Positions 10,486 to 21,031 of a stretch of DNA of 64,000 bases are shown piece after piece. The DNA is from Leguminivora glycinivorella. Taxonomy: Eukaryota > Arthropoda > Insecta > Lepidoptera > Tortricidae. Each line of letters starts with the position of its first letter. Positions within the stretch are counted from its first letter, which is position 1. A program made the position numbers and the translations under genes. The stretch lies in NCBI RefSeq assembly GCF_023078275.1, contig NC_062991.1, positions 3,906,001 through 3,970,000 of the forward strand, read 5' to 3'. A model generated the notes under the pieces. It was not told the DNA's origin. It saw only the letters and a program-made list of their open reading frames with translations, and did not search any database.

Positions 10486-11829
10486 CTATCTCTGTCTCTG
10501 CCGATGTACACACCACGATTTCTGGCACTCCCCGCTTCTTGAATATGGCTTCCGTAGCCTGTGGAAGTAAACGTCACTCCAGAAGTGGATTTGCACTTGA
10601 TAATCGGTCTGCAATATTGTTGTACCTCCCGGGAGGTAACAAGCCGACAGTGAAACTTTCAGCTGGTCGGTCAGTGTCAGCAGTCTGGTTGTAAGAGTCA
10701 GTAGTGCTAGGGACCTCGTGCCCCCTTTTTTCTGATATAAGCAACGAGAGTCTGATAGTCTGTCTGGACTAATCTGTGAGCACCTCCGAGGTGGTCCATC
10801 TGACTCATCTGACTCCGTATTGCAGCACATACTGCATACATCTCCTTTACAAATAAGTGCCATAACTTCTGTTTCTTGTTCCACGTTCCTGACAGATGAA
10901 TCCCATTTAACTGGGCTCCCCATCCCGCGTCCGCCGCGTCGTGGTTTAGAAATGAGTTATGTCCTTGCTCCGTAGGGGCATTGAAGCATAGTGCAGTGCA
11001 AAGCATCCTTTCACTAACGAAAGCTCGGCTAGGACACCTGTCGGGATTATTTCCTTTCGTCGAGGTCTGTTCTGACAGAACAGTCTGAGGTATCTCTGCA
11101 TCCTTCTGCATTTCAGCTAACCCCTGTGCATAACTATTGGCAAAATTCAAATGGCCGAGAAGTCTGTTTTCTTGAAGACAACATCTGCCTCGCTTCACCA
11201 GACAAGCTCTCTTGTCCTGAATCTTTTGTACCTCTTTTTTTGTGATAAGGACTTTGTACTTTCTAGAATGTTCCAACACAAGGCCAATTAGACTTTGAGT
11301 AATTTATTTTCCAGCTGAGATGCTCGAGAAGAGTCACAACCTCCGTGGCTGGAGACTTCAACTCTGAACAGCTCTAGTTTGCTAACAGGTAGTCGTTGAG
11401 ATATACTAGAACTCGAAGGCCTTTGCCCGCAAGACTTCCGCTGTCCAGCTTGAAAGGCTGCTAAGGATCGAAGTGCTGAGGAGAGGCCGAAGGCTAGTGA
11501 AGTTAGTTGAAGCAGTTCCCCGTTGTAAAATTTCTGCCACTAAAGCCTGAGATATCAGTCTGAGAACTCATTGGTTGAGATATACTGGTTCAGACCTCTC
11601 AGGTTAAAGATTGGTTGAACCCCACTGTCTGTCTTTTTTACCAAAGAACATCTTTGAGATGAAACCGGGGTTCTTGAAGGGTGGGCGTTCCAAAATCTTC
11701 AAACTTTTTACCTCCTCTATCACCTCGGTCATCTCTGGGGATACTCTTGTTGAGAATCATCACTGTTGATTTAGTATTGGAACTATTGGATATGTAAGTA
11801 GGGCTTTTGATTTGGAAGGAATCCTTCAT
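10486..11829 (-). pseudogene. DIRS reverse transcriptase / RNase H, decayed
   Basis: Fragments in several frames follow the DIRS RT-RNase H order. The N-terminal RT part includes ILERPPFKNPGFISKMFF-like sequence near 11700-11640. The catalytic box reads VYLNDYLLA (around 11385-11410), so the first aspartate of the usual YxDD is Asn. Near 11160-11130 comes LLGHLNFA. RNase H has HDAADAGWGAQLNGIHLSGT, followed by KEMYAV and VQTDYQTLVAYIRKKG at about 10740-10950. Frameshifts at several places split it. Both the broken frame and the Asp-to-Asn change argue that it is dead. It is distinguished from Ty3/gypsy by the WGAQL and VAYIR RNase H signatures and the neighbouring recombinase. Confidence 0.7.
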
Positions 11830-11922
11830 CCCGCTATTGTTTTTAAAATAAATTGGTTTCCTCCATTATGCCTCCAATTGTCCTCAAACAATTTTAGACA
11901 ACTATCTTGAAACAATTGATTG

Positions 11923-12438
11923 TTACTTCTTCTTGTTAGAATGAATGGTTTTATTGTGTCTGTAGCTCTGTTTTTTGTGTTTTCTGTCATGTTTGTTATT
12001 GTTATGTGTCTGAGAGCTTTGAGTTTCTGATTGGGTCCGCTGCTTCACATCTGAACTATTGTCATATTCTTTCACTTTTTCTGGTTGTTTATTTGTGTTA
12101 GCTGATGGTATCTTCTTTTCCTTAATATAATTTGGAGTATTTAGCCATACTTGTGTCCCTCCGAGAGACTGTATCAGCGGTGCCATTGCTTCTCTACTAA
12201 ACAGATGTTCATTACTTGGCGGGAGATTCTTTAAGCTAGCTTTCAGGTTTGGATTTGTAACTTCATTCAGTATTCGGTTCCGCCTAATTTCTATACATTC
12301 TGTTCGTTTCCCAGCAATTATTTGTAATGTTGTTTCATAATTTTTGTATATCTCTGAACCTGATCCGAAAATTGAGGACACCTTTTCATACAAGGTTTCT
12401 GAATTTAGTTCTTGGCTGTTGGTACTCCAGTCAGCCAA
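11923..12438 (-). pseudogene. DIRS gag-like protein, C-terminal part
   Basis: 171 codons read LYEKVSSIFGSGSEIYKNYE, KASLKNLPPSNEHLF and LIQSLGGTQVWLNTPNYI, then a basic, Ser/Asn/Gln-rich tail ending in HNKTIHSNKKK. This matches the C-terminal half of DIRS-type gag-like proteins. It is one frame away from the upstream part at 12467-13069. Switching frame near 12470 would continue the homology directly, so the two were one gene and the methionine at the start here is not a true start. The protein would package the element RNA. Confidence 0.65.
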
Positions 12439-12466
12439 CTCCTGTAAGCTTCGTTTTAAGATACAT

Positions 12467-13069
12467 CTATTGGTTAACTAACACCGCATTTGATAGTCCT
12501 GCTAGGACATTTTCTGTAGATGCCAAATAATCCTTGCCTTTATTAAAATGCATCAATTCTTCATTGATTCCTAGCTCCACAAATCCGGGTTTAGCTAACA
12601 TCGTCTTTAAAGAATTCTTATATCGAACTGCCTGCCAGGCCGGAGAGTTGAACTTTTGCAATTTTTCTAAAGCTTTTAAGTTAACTGGATCTGCTGTCTG
12701 AACCACAGTCCCTTCTTTAATCTCCGTACTTATCTCTCCTATATCAATCGTTCTTTTGTTGAGGCGTGGCGGTACTAAAGACGATGAATCTTCGTCCCGT
12801 GATGGAACCTCGCCATCGACGCCATCAGTAGTCTGCGATTGTATTAGGTAGTTCGAAATGTAACTCACCTGACTAGTAAGCGTGTCGACCCTTGGGTCGT
12901 ACATGACCTGTGGGAACTCTCCGCGAGTTTTCCGAGGTCGCTTGTTCGGAGGCGGCGTCTCACCCTCCGAGGATGAGGACGATCCGTCCGAGGATTCTGA
13001 GCTCAGGGAACAACGTTTGCCGTTCTGCGGGTCGGGTTCCGCACCCTTCCCGTCGTCTTTGGAGCTCAT
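12467..13069 (-). CDS. DIRS gag-like protein, N-terminal part (frameshifted)
   Basis: The 200-codon frame opens with an acidic, Ser-rich region (SLSSESSDGSSSSSEGETPP) and a basic patch PPNKRPRKTRG that could act as a nuclear signal. It then has the conserved core KFNSPAWQAVRYKNSLKTML, KPGFVELGINEELMHFNKGK and LAGLSNAVL. The start at 13069 is the first ATG after the terminal repeat and suits the element layout. It ends early at a stop caused by a frameshift; the rest is at 11923-12438. I infer a gag role from the position in the element and the conserved core. It is not a host gene. Confidence 0.6.
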   Translation of the reverse strand: MSSKDDGKGAEPDPQNGKRCSLSSESSDGSSSSSEGETPPPNKRPRKTRGEFPQVMYDPRVDTLTSQVSYISNYLIQSQTTDGVDGEVPSRDEDSSSLVPPRLNKRTIDIGEISTEIKEGTVVQTADPVNLKALEKLQKFNSPAWQAVRYKNSLKTMLAKPGFVELGINEELMHFNKGKDYLASTENVLAGLSNAVLVNQ

Positions 13070-13139
13070 TTTCAGCTTTTTCGTTCACTTTTCTTGTTTT
13101 CACGGAAAAACGTGACTTACACTTTGGAGGGAAAACATA

Positions 13140-13236
13140 CGCTATGAAGTGACAGACGTCAACCGTCAGGATGACAGCTCGCTTCAGCCAAGCGCGAGCG
13201 GGCATCCCAGCTGGACCATAGAGAAAAAACACGGTA
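13140..13236. repeat. DIRS inverted terminal repeat, right arm
   Basis: Perfect inverse of 8627-8723. It lies just upstream of the gag-like frame and so probably carries the element's promoter (inference). Outside it, 13291-13330 repeats in inverse at 8808-8847. Confidence 0.85.
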
Positions 13237-13539
13237 ACCATAGAGAAAGAGGTATGTTTTAAGTATTTTAAGGGATATAACATATGCGTTCTTCATTAAA
13301 GAGACGTTATGTGTTTGGCAAGGTACATAATGCTCAATGTTAATGTAATAGTAGGTCATACAGGGTGTAACATTAATGCCGGTGATCCATTTAAGAGCAT
13401 AACCGGTATCGAATAGCGGTTACGAATACCACTTCCTTTTTTTAAAATAAACACCATGAAAATTAAAGGTACTATAGAAGGTAATGTATAAGCCGTAGGA
13501 TTTATCTTCGGCAATTATGTTACATAGTGTATATCTAGT

Positions 13540-13793
13540 TTTAATATTTATAATCTCTTTCCAGATCTCGTAAGTTTAATTTTTGTTATAAATATGTACT
13601 GACGCGATCGCTTGGACAGGTCTCCACGGAAGACCAGCGGCAAGTTACCTGGTAGGTAACTTGACAAAATGCTGAGGGGAGACCTTTTCAGTGACGTTAA
13701 TGTAATGCCTATTAATGTGCATCATAGACGTAAGGAATATTGTTAACGTCCTGAATAAAAATATTTTCTTTCTTTCTTTTCTTTCAAAAATAA
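13540..13793 (+). mobile_element. Retroposon 3' end with (TTTC)n tail
   Basis: The segment cttggacaggtctccacgga...gtcctgaataaaaatatt is followed by ttctttctttcttttctttc, a short microsatellite tail of the kind found on truncated non-LTR copies. After the tail, 13795-13860 matches the interior of the 45364-type MITE, so the retroposon probably landed in that MITE. The 5' limit is uncertain. Confidence 0.5.
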
Positions 13794-14229
13794 CTTGTAT
13801 TTTGATTTTTATCACTCTTCAAAGTTTTTCCTAAGAGGTAATGTATTGCGAATTCTGTTAAGAGCCCGTCACGATGGGTAAAAATTCAGTATCTGTCAAA
13901 TTACCCCATTTACACACACTAACGCACGTCACACTCACCAACATACTTTTCGCACACTACCGCAATTTACTGGAAGAGGTCAGTGACCTCAGTGAGAGGA
14001 ACTTAAGACAGGTCTATAGTTTCACTGAAGATCAGTAATTGTAACGTTAAAATCCCATCAAAACCAAAAAAGGGAAATATGAGCCAAGTTCAATATTATA
14101 TATGCCTTGGTTGTTGGCGTCAACGACAAAAGCAGTGAGATCTAAACGGGTGCCAAGTTCAATGGCAGTCCTCAAAATGTTTTATGACAATTGATGACAT
14201 AAAATATCATTTCTTATAACTTTTATAAT

Positions 14230-14410
14230 AGAATAGAATAGAATATAATTAATTTATTCGTTAACACACACACAAAATAAACGTTACAAATAATAAGACA
14301 TAAACAAGAAGGAGATCCAACGAAATGGTCTAATCTTCCGATCAGACCATCCGGTGAAACAAATCAATCACGACAGGCACATAATATGTATGTCACAAAT
14401 ATCAATATAA
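14230..14410 (-). mobile_element. Truncated non-LTR retrotransposon 3' end
   Basis: The plus strand begins with a (GAATA)n tail (aatagaatagaatagaat), then tttattcgttaacacac and ccaacgaaatggtctaatct. These match the 3' block of the copies at 1009, 36170 and 56641. Its 5' truncation point is not clear. Confidence 0.6.
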
Positions 14411-16257
14411 GAGCCAAATTTAAGACGTTTATGTGAAATAGTTTTTGTTGTGAGGACGCCCATAGAGGCTCCAAATAGTTCGTGTAATATTACACACGAT
14501 GTTGTCTGCCAGTTCGGTTACTTGAACTTGGCTTGACACGCTGCCGCGTGTTTAGATTGCGGATAGTGTCAATTTAGTGTTACCATCTCACACGAATTGA
14601 CTCCGATTATTTTTCAAAATAAATTTGTGCAAACACCATATAAAATCAAAACAACTCTGGTGTAAAAACAGTGCTTCGTTTATTCTAATTATAAATGGTT
14701 AAACCCTTTTCCGAATGAATTAAAATAATTCACTGTTCCTGATCGGTTTAGCCATTATAACATCCGTTATAAATGCACTGAGACAAAGGTTGAGGTTATG
14801 TATGAACAGAGTTTGACAGTCAGTTTACATGTAAAATTGTTGCCATATATAGAATTCTTCATTAAAATAATAATTTTCAAAATTTAGTTAAAGTTGTCTG
14901 AATCTAAGGTTACGTGCCCCGTGTGCAAACACCATTTAAAAATTATATTGAACGTAAGAAGGTAAGTCATACAGAACAATTTTGTGATAGGATAATATAT
15001 TATTACAATTAATAATTTCGCCATTTACGTAAATAATCGTTTATAGAATATAATTATAATGATTAGTTCTGTTAGTTTTTTCATACGCCACACTGAATGT
15101 CTCTTCGCGAAACAGAATGTTACACACACTGACACACTAAATAATGTGACCAGTATAATGAAAATAAAGTCCAACGAGTTAAAATTAATTTTAAAACTTT
15201 CATTTTAATAAAGTTTAGAAGACATAAAATACCTATATTTCTTATCATTGTATTAAAGTTAGATATATTTTTTTATTTTTCAACAATAATAAGTAGTAAA
15301 CAACACAAAAAAAAACGATTTTAAACTGAGACTCTTTTAGACGTGACGATATTTATTTACCTTATTACTTTTGAATACATTCATAGCACTGGCAATCTTT
15401 TTATATCCGTATGTGATTTCCAGTGTCAAAAACAAATGTCATTGGAGCAAATTTGGCGACACGTCCGCTCCGAACGAGCCCGATCGGGCGTCTGACTCAA
15501 TAGAATCTGTTCGCAGTTTTGACGTTTGTATGGAAAATTTACGAAAGTTTATATTCAACATTGATTTTATTCGTTCTCTTTGTAAGGAAAAATATGAAAA
15601 GGTAATAATTCTGTAGTCCAGTTATCTAGCTTATGAAATAACATTATTTTAAAACTAAAACACGGTCGTACATATTCAAATTTATGAAGATGCCGACAGG
15701 GGCCGACCGCATTTTAGTTACAACTTTAAGTAAGTATGTATCTAAAATTGGAAGTGTTTCCTGATTTGTATTACACACTATTTTGCATACACATACTTAA
15801 AGTTTATAATTATCAAGAAAGCCTTTTGTTTGCCTAAAAGGTTTTCGAAGTAATTGCCATTTGATTCGAAGTATTTTTAGACAAATATTGATGTCGTTTA
15901 ACTTCCATTTACTGTATTTTAGTAGCATGATAACACACATGTAAACTACTGAATTTTTAGTTTAGGATATAAGTAATGCGACAGCATCAATTTTAGCAGC
16001 CTAAAGTATACAAAATTGAGCTCAGCTCACTCAGACGTGAGCACTATTTGCGGGTTTTCTTAAACTAGCGTCAGGAAAAAAATCATAATTAATTCAGGGA
16101 GTAACTTTTCCTTGATGTTAACTACTGATTTTGTAGATAAGAATACGCGCTGTTTAAAACAAGTGCTTTTCTTATCAATAAGTATATACTGAAACTAAAA
16201 CCGGACGTAGAAAACTACCAATTTTACGATTTTCTACTTTTTGATATTGACGGCCTC
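14411..16257. other. Unassigned AT-rich sequence
   Basis: A small palindrome at 14688-14762 (ataaatggttaaacc against ggtttagccattata) is probably a MITE. An 81-codon frame at 15371-15616 starts with a hydrophobic stretch (MNTFIALAIFLYPYVISSV), but has no recognised domain, and nothing around it suggests a gene. Otherwise I see no feature. Confidence 0.3.
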
Positions 16258-16261
16258 TTAA

Positions 16262-17395
16262 CACGTTCCCTGTGTAACCGACAACCAGCAATTGACTCCT
16301 CACGTGCATTTTTATTTTTTTGTAAATTAACTCGGAACTGTATTATATTGTTATATTTATACACAAATACATCTTTTATGACGACCGTTTTCCCTATTTT
16401 CCCATTTTTCCGAGTGACCCACATGTGATGCACACACGTATAGGCTTCTAAACTAGTGCCCACAATGTGATGCATGCACGTACTATCTCATTGCTGAGTG
16501 CATCACTCCTATATTTATATACATATTTTTAAGTAATTTGACGTTCTTTTTGTTTCTATATATGTGGCCTACGTTTGTTTAAGCCATTTTTTTGAAGGAA
16601 GAAAGTTTCACAAAAGTTTGATTGGTATATGAATATGCCTAGTCAATTGTCAGAAGTGTTTGGTAAGACGGATGATAATCATGAAATACTCTTCAAAACT
16701 AAATGCGATTAGTAATTTTTTTCCATATACCTACTTATGAATAAATATAGATAATTTTAGAGGGAGTGATAGAAAAGAACATGGACGATTGGGAGCAAAT
16801 TGATGGTTCTAACATTTCTGGTGATAGGGCCTGTATCGTCCTTGGACTATTGATGACATAAAATACTTTATTAATCGTGATTATCTTGAAGATTCCAGAA
16901 TGGAACAATTGGAGATTACGTGGCTTTGCAAAAACTTACTAAGACATAGCCTGAACCAGGTTTGCCGCCTCTAGTTCAAAATGCAAAATGTGTACTGCCA
17001 GTACCAAATTTGACGTCTGACAACCGACAATCTGGAGCTTTATATAGTTGAATCCTTGCATCACAGTTTACGAATTTATTTGATTAGTCTTTTGTTTTCA
17101 ATATAACGTGACATTTATGCAAATAATTAATATTGTTTAGTTATTTAAAATAAAAAGATATTTTTTTATAAACAGCCATCACCTGGCAACATTATGAAAA
17201 TGTCCTCCGGACGCACGTGTTTTCTGTCAAAGTTTTCGTACCCAATATGTGCACGCAAATAAAAAACATCTAGCTCACACGTGCAATTTTTGGCGATGCC
17301 TTATGTTCACGAGGGGTCGTGCATCACCCATGATGCATGCACGTATCATGTACACCCTAAAATGCTACACATATGATACATGCACAGGGAACGTG
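16262..17395. mobile_element. piggyBac-like non-autonomous element with TTAA target
   Basis: CACGTTCCCTGTG at the left end and its exact inverse at the right end are each flanked by TTAA (16258-16261 and 17396-17399). Both ends also have subterminal atgcatgcacgta motifs (about 16470 and 17330). TTAA duplication with 13-bp TIRs is characteristic of piggyBac. The interior has only short open stretches, such as MDDWEQIDGSNISGD near 16782, that could be transposase remnants, but I cannot confirm that. Confidence 0.65.
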
Positions 17396-17399
17396 TTAA

Positions 17400-17560
17400 G
17401 TCTAAAGCGTGACAGATAACATCAATGACAACAATAATGGCGTGCATTGAAGCTAATATTTATTTTTTATGAAAAATTAAATAATTAAAGACTTCATAAT
17501 TTTTAAAAGTCGCTGGACTAATGTTGGTCGGTTTATGGAGTATCAGCCTACAGTTAAATT
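17400..17560 (-). repeat. Partial TA-type MITE (45364 family)
   Basis: gtctaaagcgtgacagataa, aataatggcgtgcattgaag and aaaagtcgctgga correspond to the interior and right half of the element at 45364-45710. The piggyBac-like element lies at this repeat's ctgTTAAgtc site. Confidence 0.55.
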
Positions 17561-17701
17561 TTTTTTTAATTCACAAAAAAAACTTATACCTACTTAATTA
17601 ACAGTTTACAGGAATCCTCGCCAAACTGTAACGTTTGATGGCGAGAGGCGCTCATTGGTCTAAACATAGGTACTTAAATACAGTTTTGATATAAAACAAA
17701 A

Positions 17702-18268
17702 AAAAACCGGCCAAGAGCGTGTCGGGCCACGCTCAGTGTAGGGTTCCGTAGTTTTCCGTATTTTTCTCAAAAACTACTGAACCTATCAAGTTCAAAACAA
17801 TTTTCCTAGAAAGTCTTTATAAAGTTCTACTTTTGTGATTTTTTTCATATTTTTTAAACATATGGTTCAAAAGTTAGACGGGGGGGACGCACTTTTTTTT
17901 CCTTTAGGAGCGATTATTTCCGAAAATATAAAATATTAATATTATCAAAAAACGATCTTAGTAAACCCTTCTTCATTTTTAAATACCTATCCAACAATAT
18001 ATCACACGTTGGGGTTAGAATGAAAAAAAATATCAGCCCCCACTTTACATGTAGGGGGGGTACCCTAATAAAACATTTTTTTCCATTTTTTATTTTTGCA
18101 CTTAGTTGGCGTGATTGATATACTTATTGGTACCAAATTTCAGCTTTCTAGTGCTAACGCTTACTGAGATTATCCGCGGACGGACGGACGGACGGACGGA
18201 CGGACGGACGGACGGACAGACAGACATGGCGAAACTATAAGGGTTCCTAGTTGACTACGGAACCTAAA
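17702..18268 (+). repeat. High-copy repeat with (GGAC)n block, copy 1
   Basis: It starts accggccaagagcgtgtcgg and ends ctacggaacctaaaaa. A GGAC tetranucleotide run lies at 18177-18218. It matches 58129-58750 almost throughout and 50353-50938 in inverse at the ends. The class is not certain; see the copy at 58129 for a long target duplication. Confidence 0.75.
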
Positions 18269-18312
18269 AACGTAACTTAATACTAATTTAAACTCTTTTT
18301 TTTTAATTTGAC

Positions 18313-19385
18313 TATCTTATCTTATCTTATCTTAAATCTGCGGGGGCCCTTACGGATACACTTCGACCCATCGGGATCTTTTGTGCAATTACCCCCTACG
18401 ATCCTAAGATCCTTCAGCTATTCAGGAGCTTCTCGACCATTTCCACGTATCGGATGATGAGGCTCATGGGTAGCTCTCTGAAGTCCTTCGGTGCCAGGTA
18501 GCCTGCTCCGAAGTTGTTCATTCTTTGTCTGGCGAGGGCGTGACATTCACACATTAAATGTCTGACGGTCTCTTCCTTTTCGCCACACATGCGACAATCA
18601 GTGTTGTCGGCGTGTCCCGTCTTGGCCAAAATTCCTTTGACCCCGTAATGGCCTGTGAACACCCCCGTTATAATTTGGAGGTGTCTTTTGCCTAGCTTCC
18701 CTAGCTTTTTGCTCCATCCAGAGTCTACCCTCTGCATAAAGAGCTTTGAGTGCTTCAGACCAACCAGGGCATCCCACTCTTTTTGGTGACTAGCCTTTGT
18801 TTGGTCTTTCATAGCCGTTCTAATGGTTCCTTGTGAAAGGCCCACATAAGGTTCCGGACCTATGAAGTTGTCTTCAGATCCGGCCTTGGCAAGTTCATCA
18901 GCGTTTTCATTGCCAATGAAGCCTTCGTGCCCCGGTATCCATACCAGTTGCACCTTTTTTGCCTTCCAAGCTTGTTAAGAGCTTGGATGCCGTTTAATAC
19001 CAGTCTAGAGGTAACTCTAGGCGATGCGAAGGCTTTGAGTGCCGCTTGACTGTCGCTGAGTATATAGATAGTCTTACCTTGGATTTGTCTAACTATATTC
19101 TCATGTACACAGGCAATTATTGCATATGTCTCGGCTTGGAAGACCGTGGCATAATTGCCCATGCTGATACTACCACTGTAGTCATTTGCATAAATGCCTG
19201 CGCCCGTACCAGATGCCATCTTGGACCCGTCTGTATACCAGATGATGGTGTTGTCATCAGGGGTGTGTGTCTCCAGACCCTCCTTCCATTCGGCTCTAGT
19301 ATGGACTTTAGTTTTGAAGTTTTTGTGGAAGATGAATTTCGGTTGCATTTTGTCGCAGCCCATACTCATCACTAAATTATCTTAA
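18313..19385 (-). mobile_element. 5'-truncated non-LTR retrotransposon with RNase H
   Basis: The minus-strand 3' tail is a (GATAA)n microsatellite (plus strand ttatcttatcttatctta at about 18313-18334). The retained 1.07 kb holds an ORF2 C-terminus with RNase H and a zinc-finger-like motif. Non-LTR clades that carry RNase H include I, R1 and LOA relatives; I cannot choose among them. Confidence 0.7.
18414..19372 (-). pseudogene. RNase H domain and C-terminus of non-LTR ORF2, frameshifted
   Basis: Two overlapping frames make one product. The first (18860-19372) has YTDGSK (Asp 48), AETYAI (Glu 81) and LSDSQAAL (Asp 107). The second (18414-18953) has WIPGHEGFIGNENADELAKA with the fourth acidic residue (Asp 19), then a CxxC...HLMCEC motif near its C-terminus, as in R1/I-type elements. 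The frame changes near 18955, so the gene is broken. All four RNase H acidic residues survive. The domain would degrade template RNA during second-strand synthesis. No RT or endonuclease remains upstream. Confidence 0.75.
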
Positions 19386-19497
19386 CTCCTGGTTGTCCTC
19401 TAATAGATAGGACTTACGTTTAGTTTTTAACATTGTTTTTGACATTTTTGGAGCCTGTCTTAAAATATAAATTTTATTATAAATTCTTGGCACTATA

Positions 19498-19845
19498 CAG
19501 CGCTTAAACGTAATAAGGGCGATAAATGAAACCAGGCATATAATTCAATATTGTTATCATTAATTAAGAGGTGTTTTTGAGTTACTCTTAATTTTCACCC
19601 CATGGAGAATTTTTGAAAATTTTCCCAGCAGCAATGTACTGTAAACGTGGTTGCGATTACAATCAATGACAACTGTCAACGAGCGTTTAACGCGAGTGTG
19701 TTTTTGCATTACATTGCGGGCCGAATTAATTTGTAAGTATGGATAAAAAAATATTTCAATTTTAAGTAAAACTTATCTAATTCCATTTTTTATGTCCTAT
19801 ACTCACCACCGTTAAGACGTTCGCCCGTATTAGGTTTACATCCTG
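19498..19845 (-). mobile_element. TA-type MITE
   Basis: cagcgcttaaacgtaataag at one end and cgtattaggtttacatcctg at the other are imperfect inverted ends, flanked by TA. It is an inverted, uninterrupted relative of 8203-8546. Confidence 0.65.
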
Positions 19846-19879
19846 TATATGAGGACGTTCTTTCACCATACAAGTTTTT

Positions 19880-20060
19880 TTGTATTAATCGCTTCTCTTT
19901 TACACTTCCGATATTATACATATTTTTAACAGTTAATTTATACATATCTTTGTAGTAATACTCAATGGCTATTAGGTACTTTACCAGTTTGTCTATCGGT
20001 AATAACGTATTTTCTATTTGGTGTTATTTGCTTTTGTTATAGGCCCCATCCTGTATTTAT
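19880..20060. repeat. Partial TA-type MITE end (45364 family)
   Basis: ttgttataggccccatcctg followed by tatttatac is the right terminus of the 45364-type element. Only a weak match continues to the left. Confidence 0.4.
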
Positions 20061-20339
20061 ACGGTTTAGTTTACGAATAATAGAGTCTCTCTACTTAGAC
20101 ACTACAAATTAAAGTATTTTCTGTGAAATATTTATCATAAAAAAAAACTTGTTAGAAAAAACAGCCTAATCACTTAATGCTAGTTAATCATCTATACTTT
20201 ATTACAATGGTCAACGAAAATTATTAGATAATCGAGAAATGGTGTCAAGAACATCTGATTGTGTTCAGTGTTTGTCTTGTTAAGCGTGAGAATCTAGGTA
20301 GGTAGTCTGATAAGGCCTGAGTGGATGCTTGAAGCGGGG

Positions 20340-20490
20340 CGTTACGGCTCCGCTCAGCCACGACATTGGTCTAAGCGCGACAGCTGTGAGCGGCGGCCAT
20401 ACATTGGAGCGAGACACAGCGATGATTTCATTCGTACGTATGGCCGCCGCTCACCGCTGTCGCGCTGTCGTGGCTGAGCCGTTACCAATG
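20340..20490. repeat. GC-rich inverted repeat
   Basis: acggctccgctcagccacga and gtcgtggctgagccgt mirror each other, as do gagcggcggccatac and gtatggccgccgctc. About 60-bp arms enclose a short loop near 20405-20435. A GC-rich MITE is likely. Strong folding alone does not make it an RNA gene. Confidence 0.6.
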
Positions 20491-20585
20491 TCGTGGCTGG
20501 GCCGTTAGGCGAGACGCGCAGCGGGGTGGGCGAGCGTGCGTCCATCCTACGCAGTGTACTCAGGACACTTGTATGAGGCATGAGC

Positions 20586-21031
20586 TAGGCTTGTGTCGTT
20601 CACAAACTATGAACTGTTAGGAATAAAATCCCATCAATGACCGAAATGAACTGAATCTTTCCGTGCCTGGGTCTTTGTTGTCTCATTTAGTTCAGTATAG
20701 GATCGGCGAACGCGAGCGGTTTGGAACGAGAACGAGTGTGTGACAGCGCCGAGCGAGAGCGAGAGCTACTTAGCAGAGCAACACAAAAACGTCAAGTTTT
20801 CATATTAAGCTTCGGTTACTTACAACCTTTCGGCCCGGAATGTCATTATCTGTGGACTATTCGTATCATTTTGACACTATTCGTACCCATTCGGTCTGAT
20901 CTTTCCGACCGCAGTGGTCGCTGGTCTGGCTGAACTAAATGTGCAAAAGACCTAAAAGAGCGAACTAGTTCGTGGGAGCGATTGAACGAGATCGGAGCGC
21001 TCCGATCAACGAACGAAACGGCACAAGCCTA
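20586..21031. mobile_element. hAT-like MITE
   Basis: The ends TAGGCTTGTGTCGTT and (inverted) aacggcacaagccta form TIRs. ATGAGC lies on both sides (20580-20585 and 21032-21037). The interior contains a second inverted pair, catttagttcag and ctgaactaaatg, and a perfect palindrome atcggagcgctccgat at about 20991. TIR form and a 6-8 bp duplication suggest hAT, but an 8-bp duplication is not exact. Confidence 0.5.

Larger units (their letters stand above)
8627..13331 (-). mobile_element. DIRS-like tyrosine-recombinase retrotransposon, defective
   Basis: This is a minus-strand element of about 4.7 kb with the DIRS layout: gag-like frame first, then reverse transcriptase with RNase H, then a tyrosine recombinase, between inverted rather than direct terminal repeats. 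The 97-bp arms 8627-8723 and 13140-13236 are perfect reverse complements. A further 40-bp block at 13291-13330 is matched inverted at 8808-8847, and that block folds back on 8747-8762, resembling the internal complementary region of DIRS1. All three coding regions contain frameshifts or stops. Exact ends and target site are uncertain. Confidence 0.8.

Noticed and set aside
9985..11829. Several host-like ORFs on the minus strand
   Set aside because: They assemble into one DIRS RT-RNase H-recombinase order and are not separate genes.
15371..15616. Possible small secreted protein (MNTFIALAIFLYPYVISS)
   Set aside because: A hydrophobic start alone in AT-rich DNA is not enough; no domain, no gene context.
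20354..20581. 75-codon frame in GC-rich sequence
   Set aside because: Created by a GC-rich inverted repeat; no motif.
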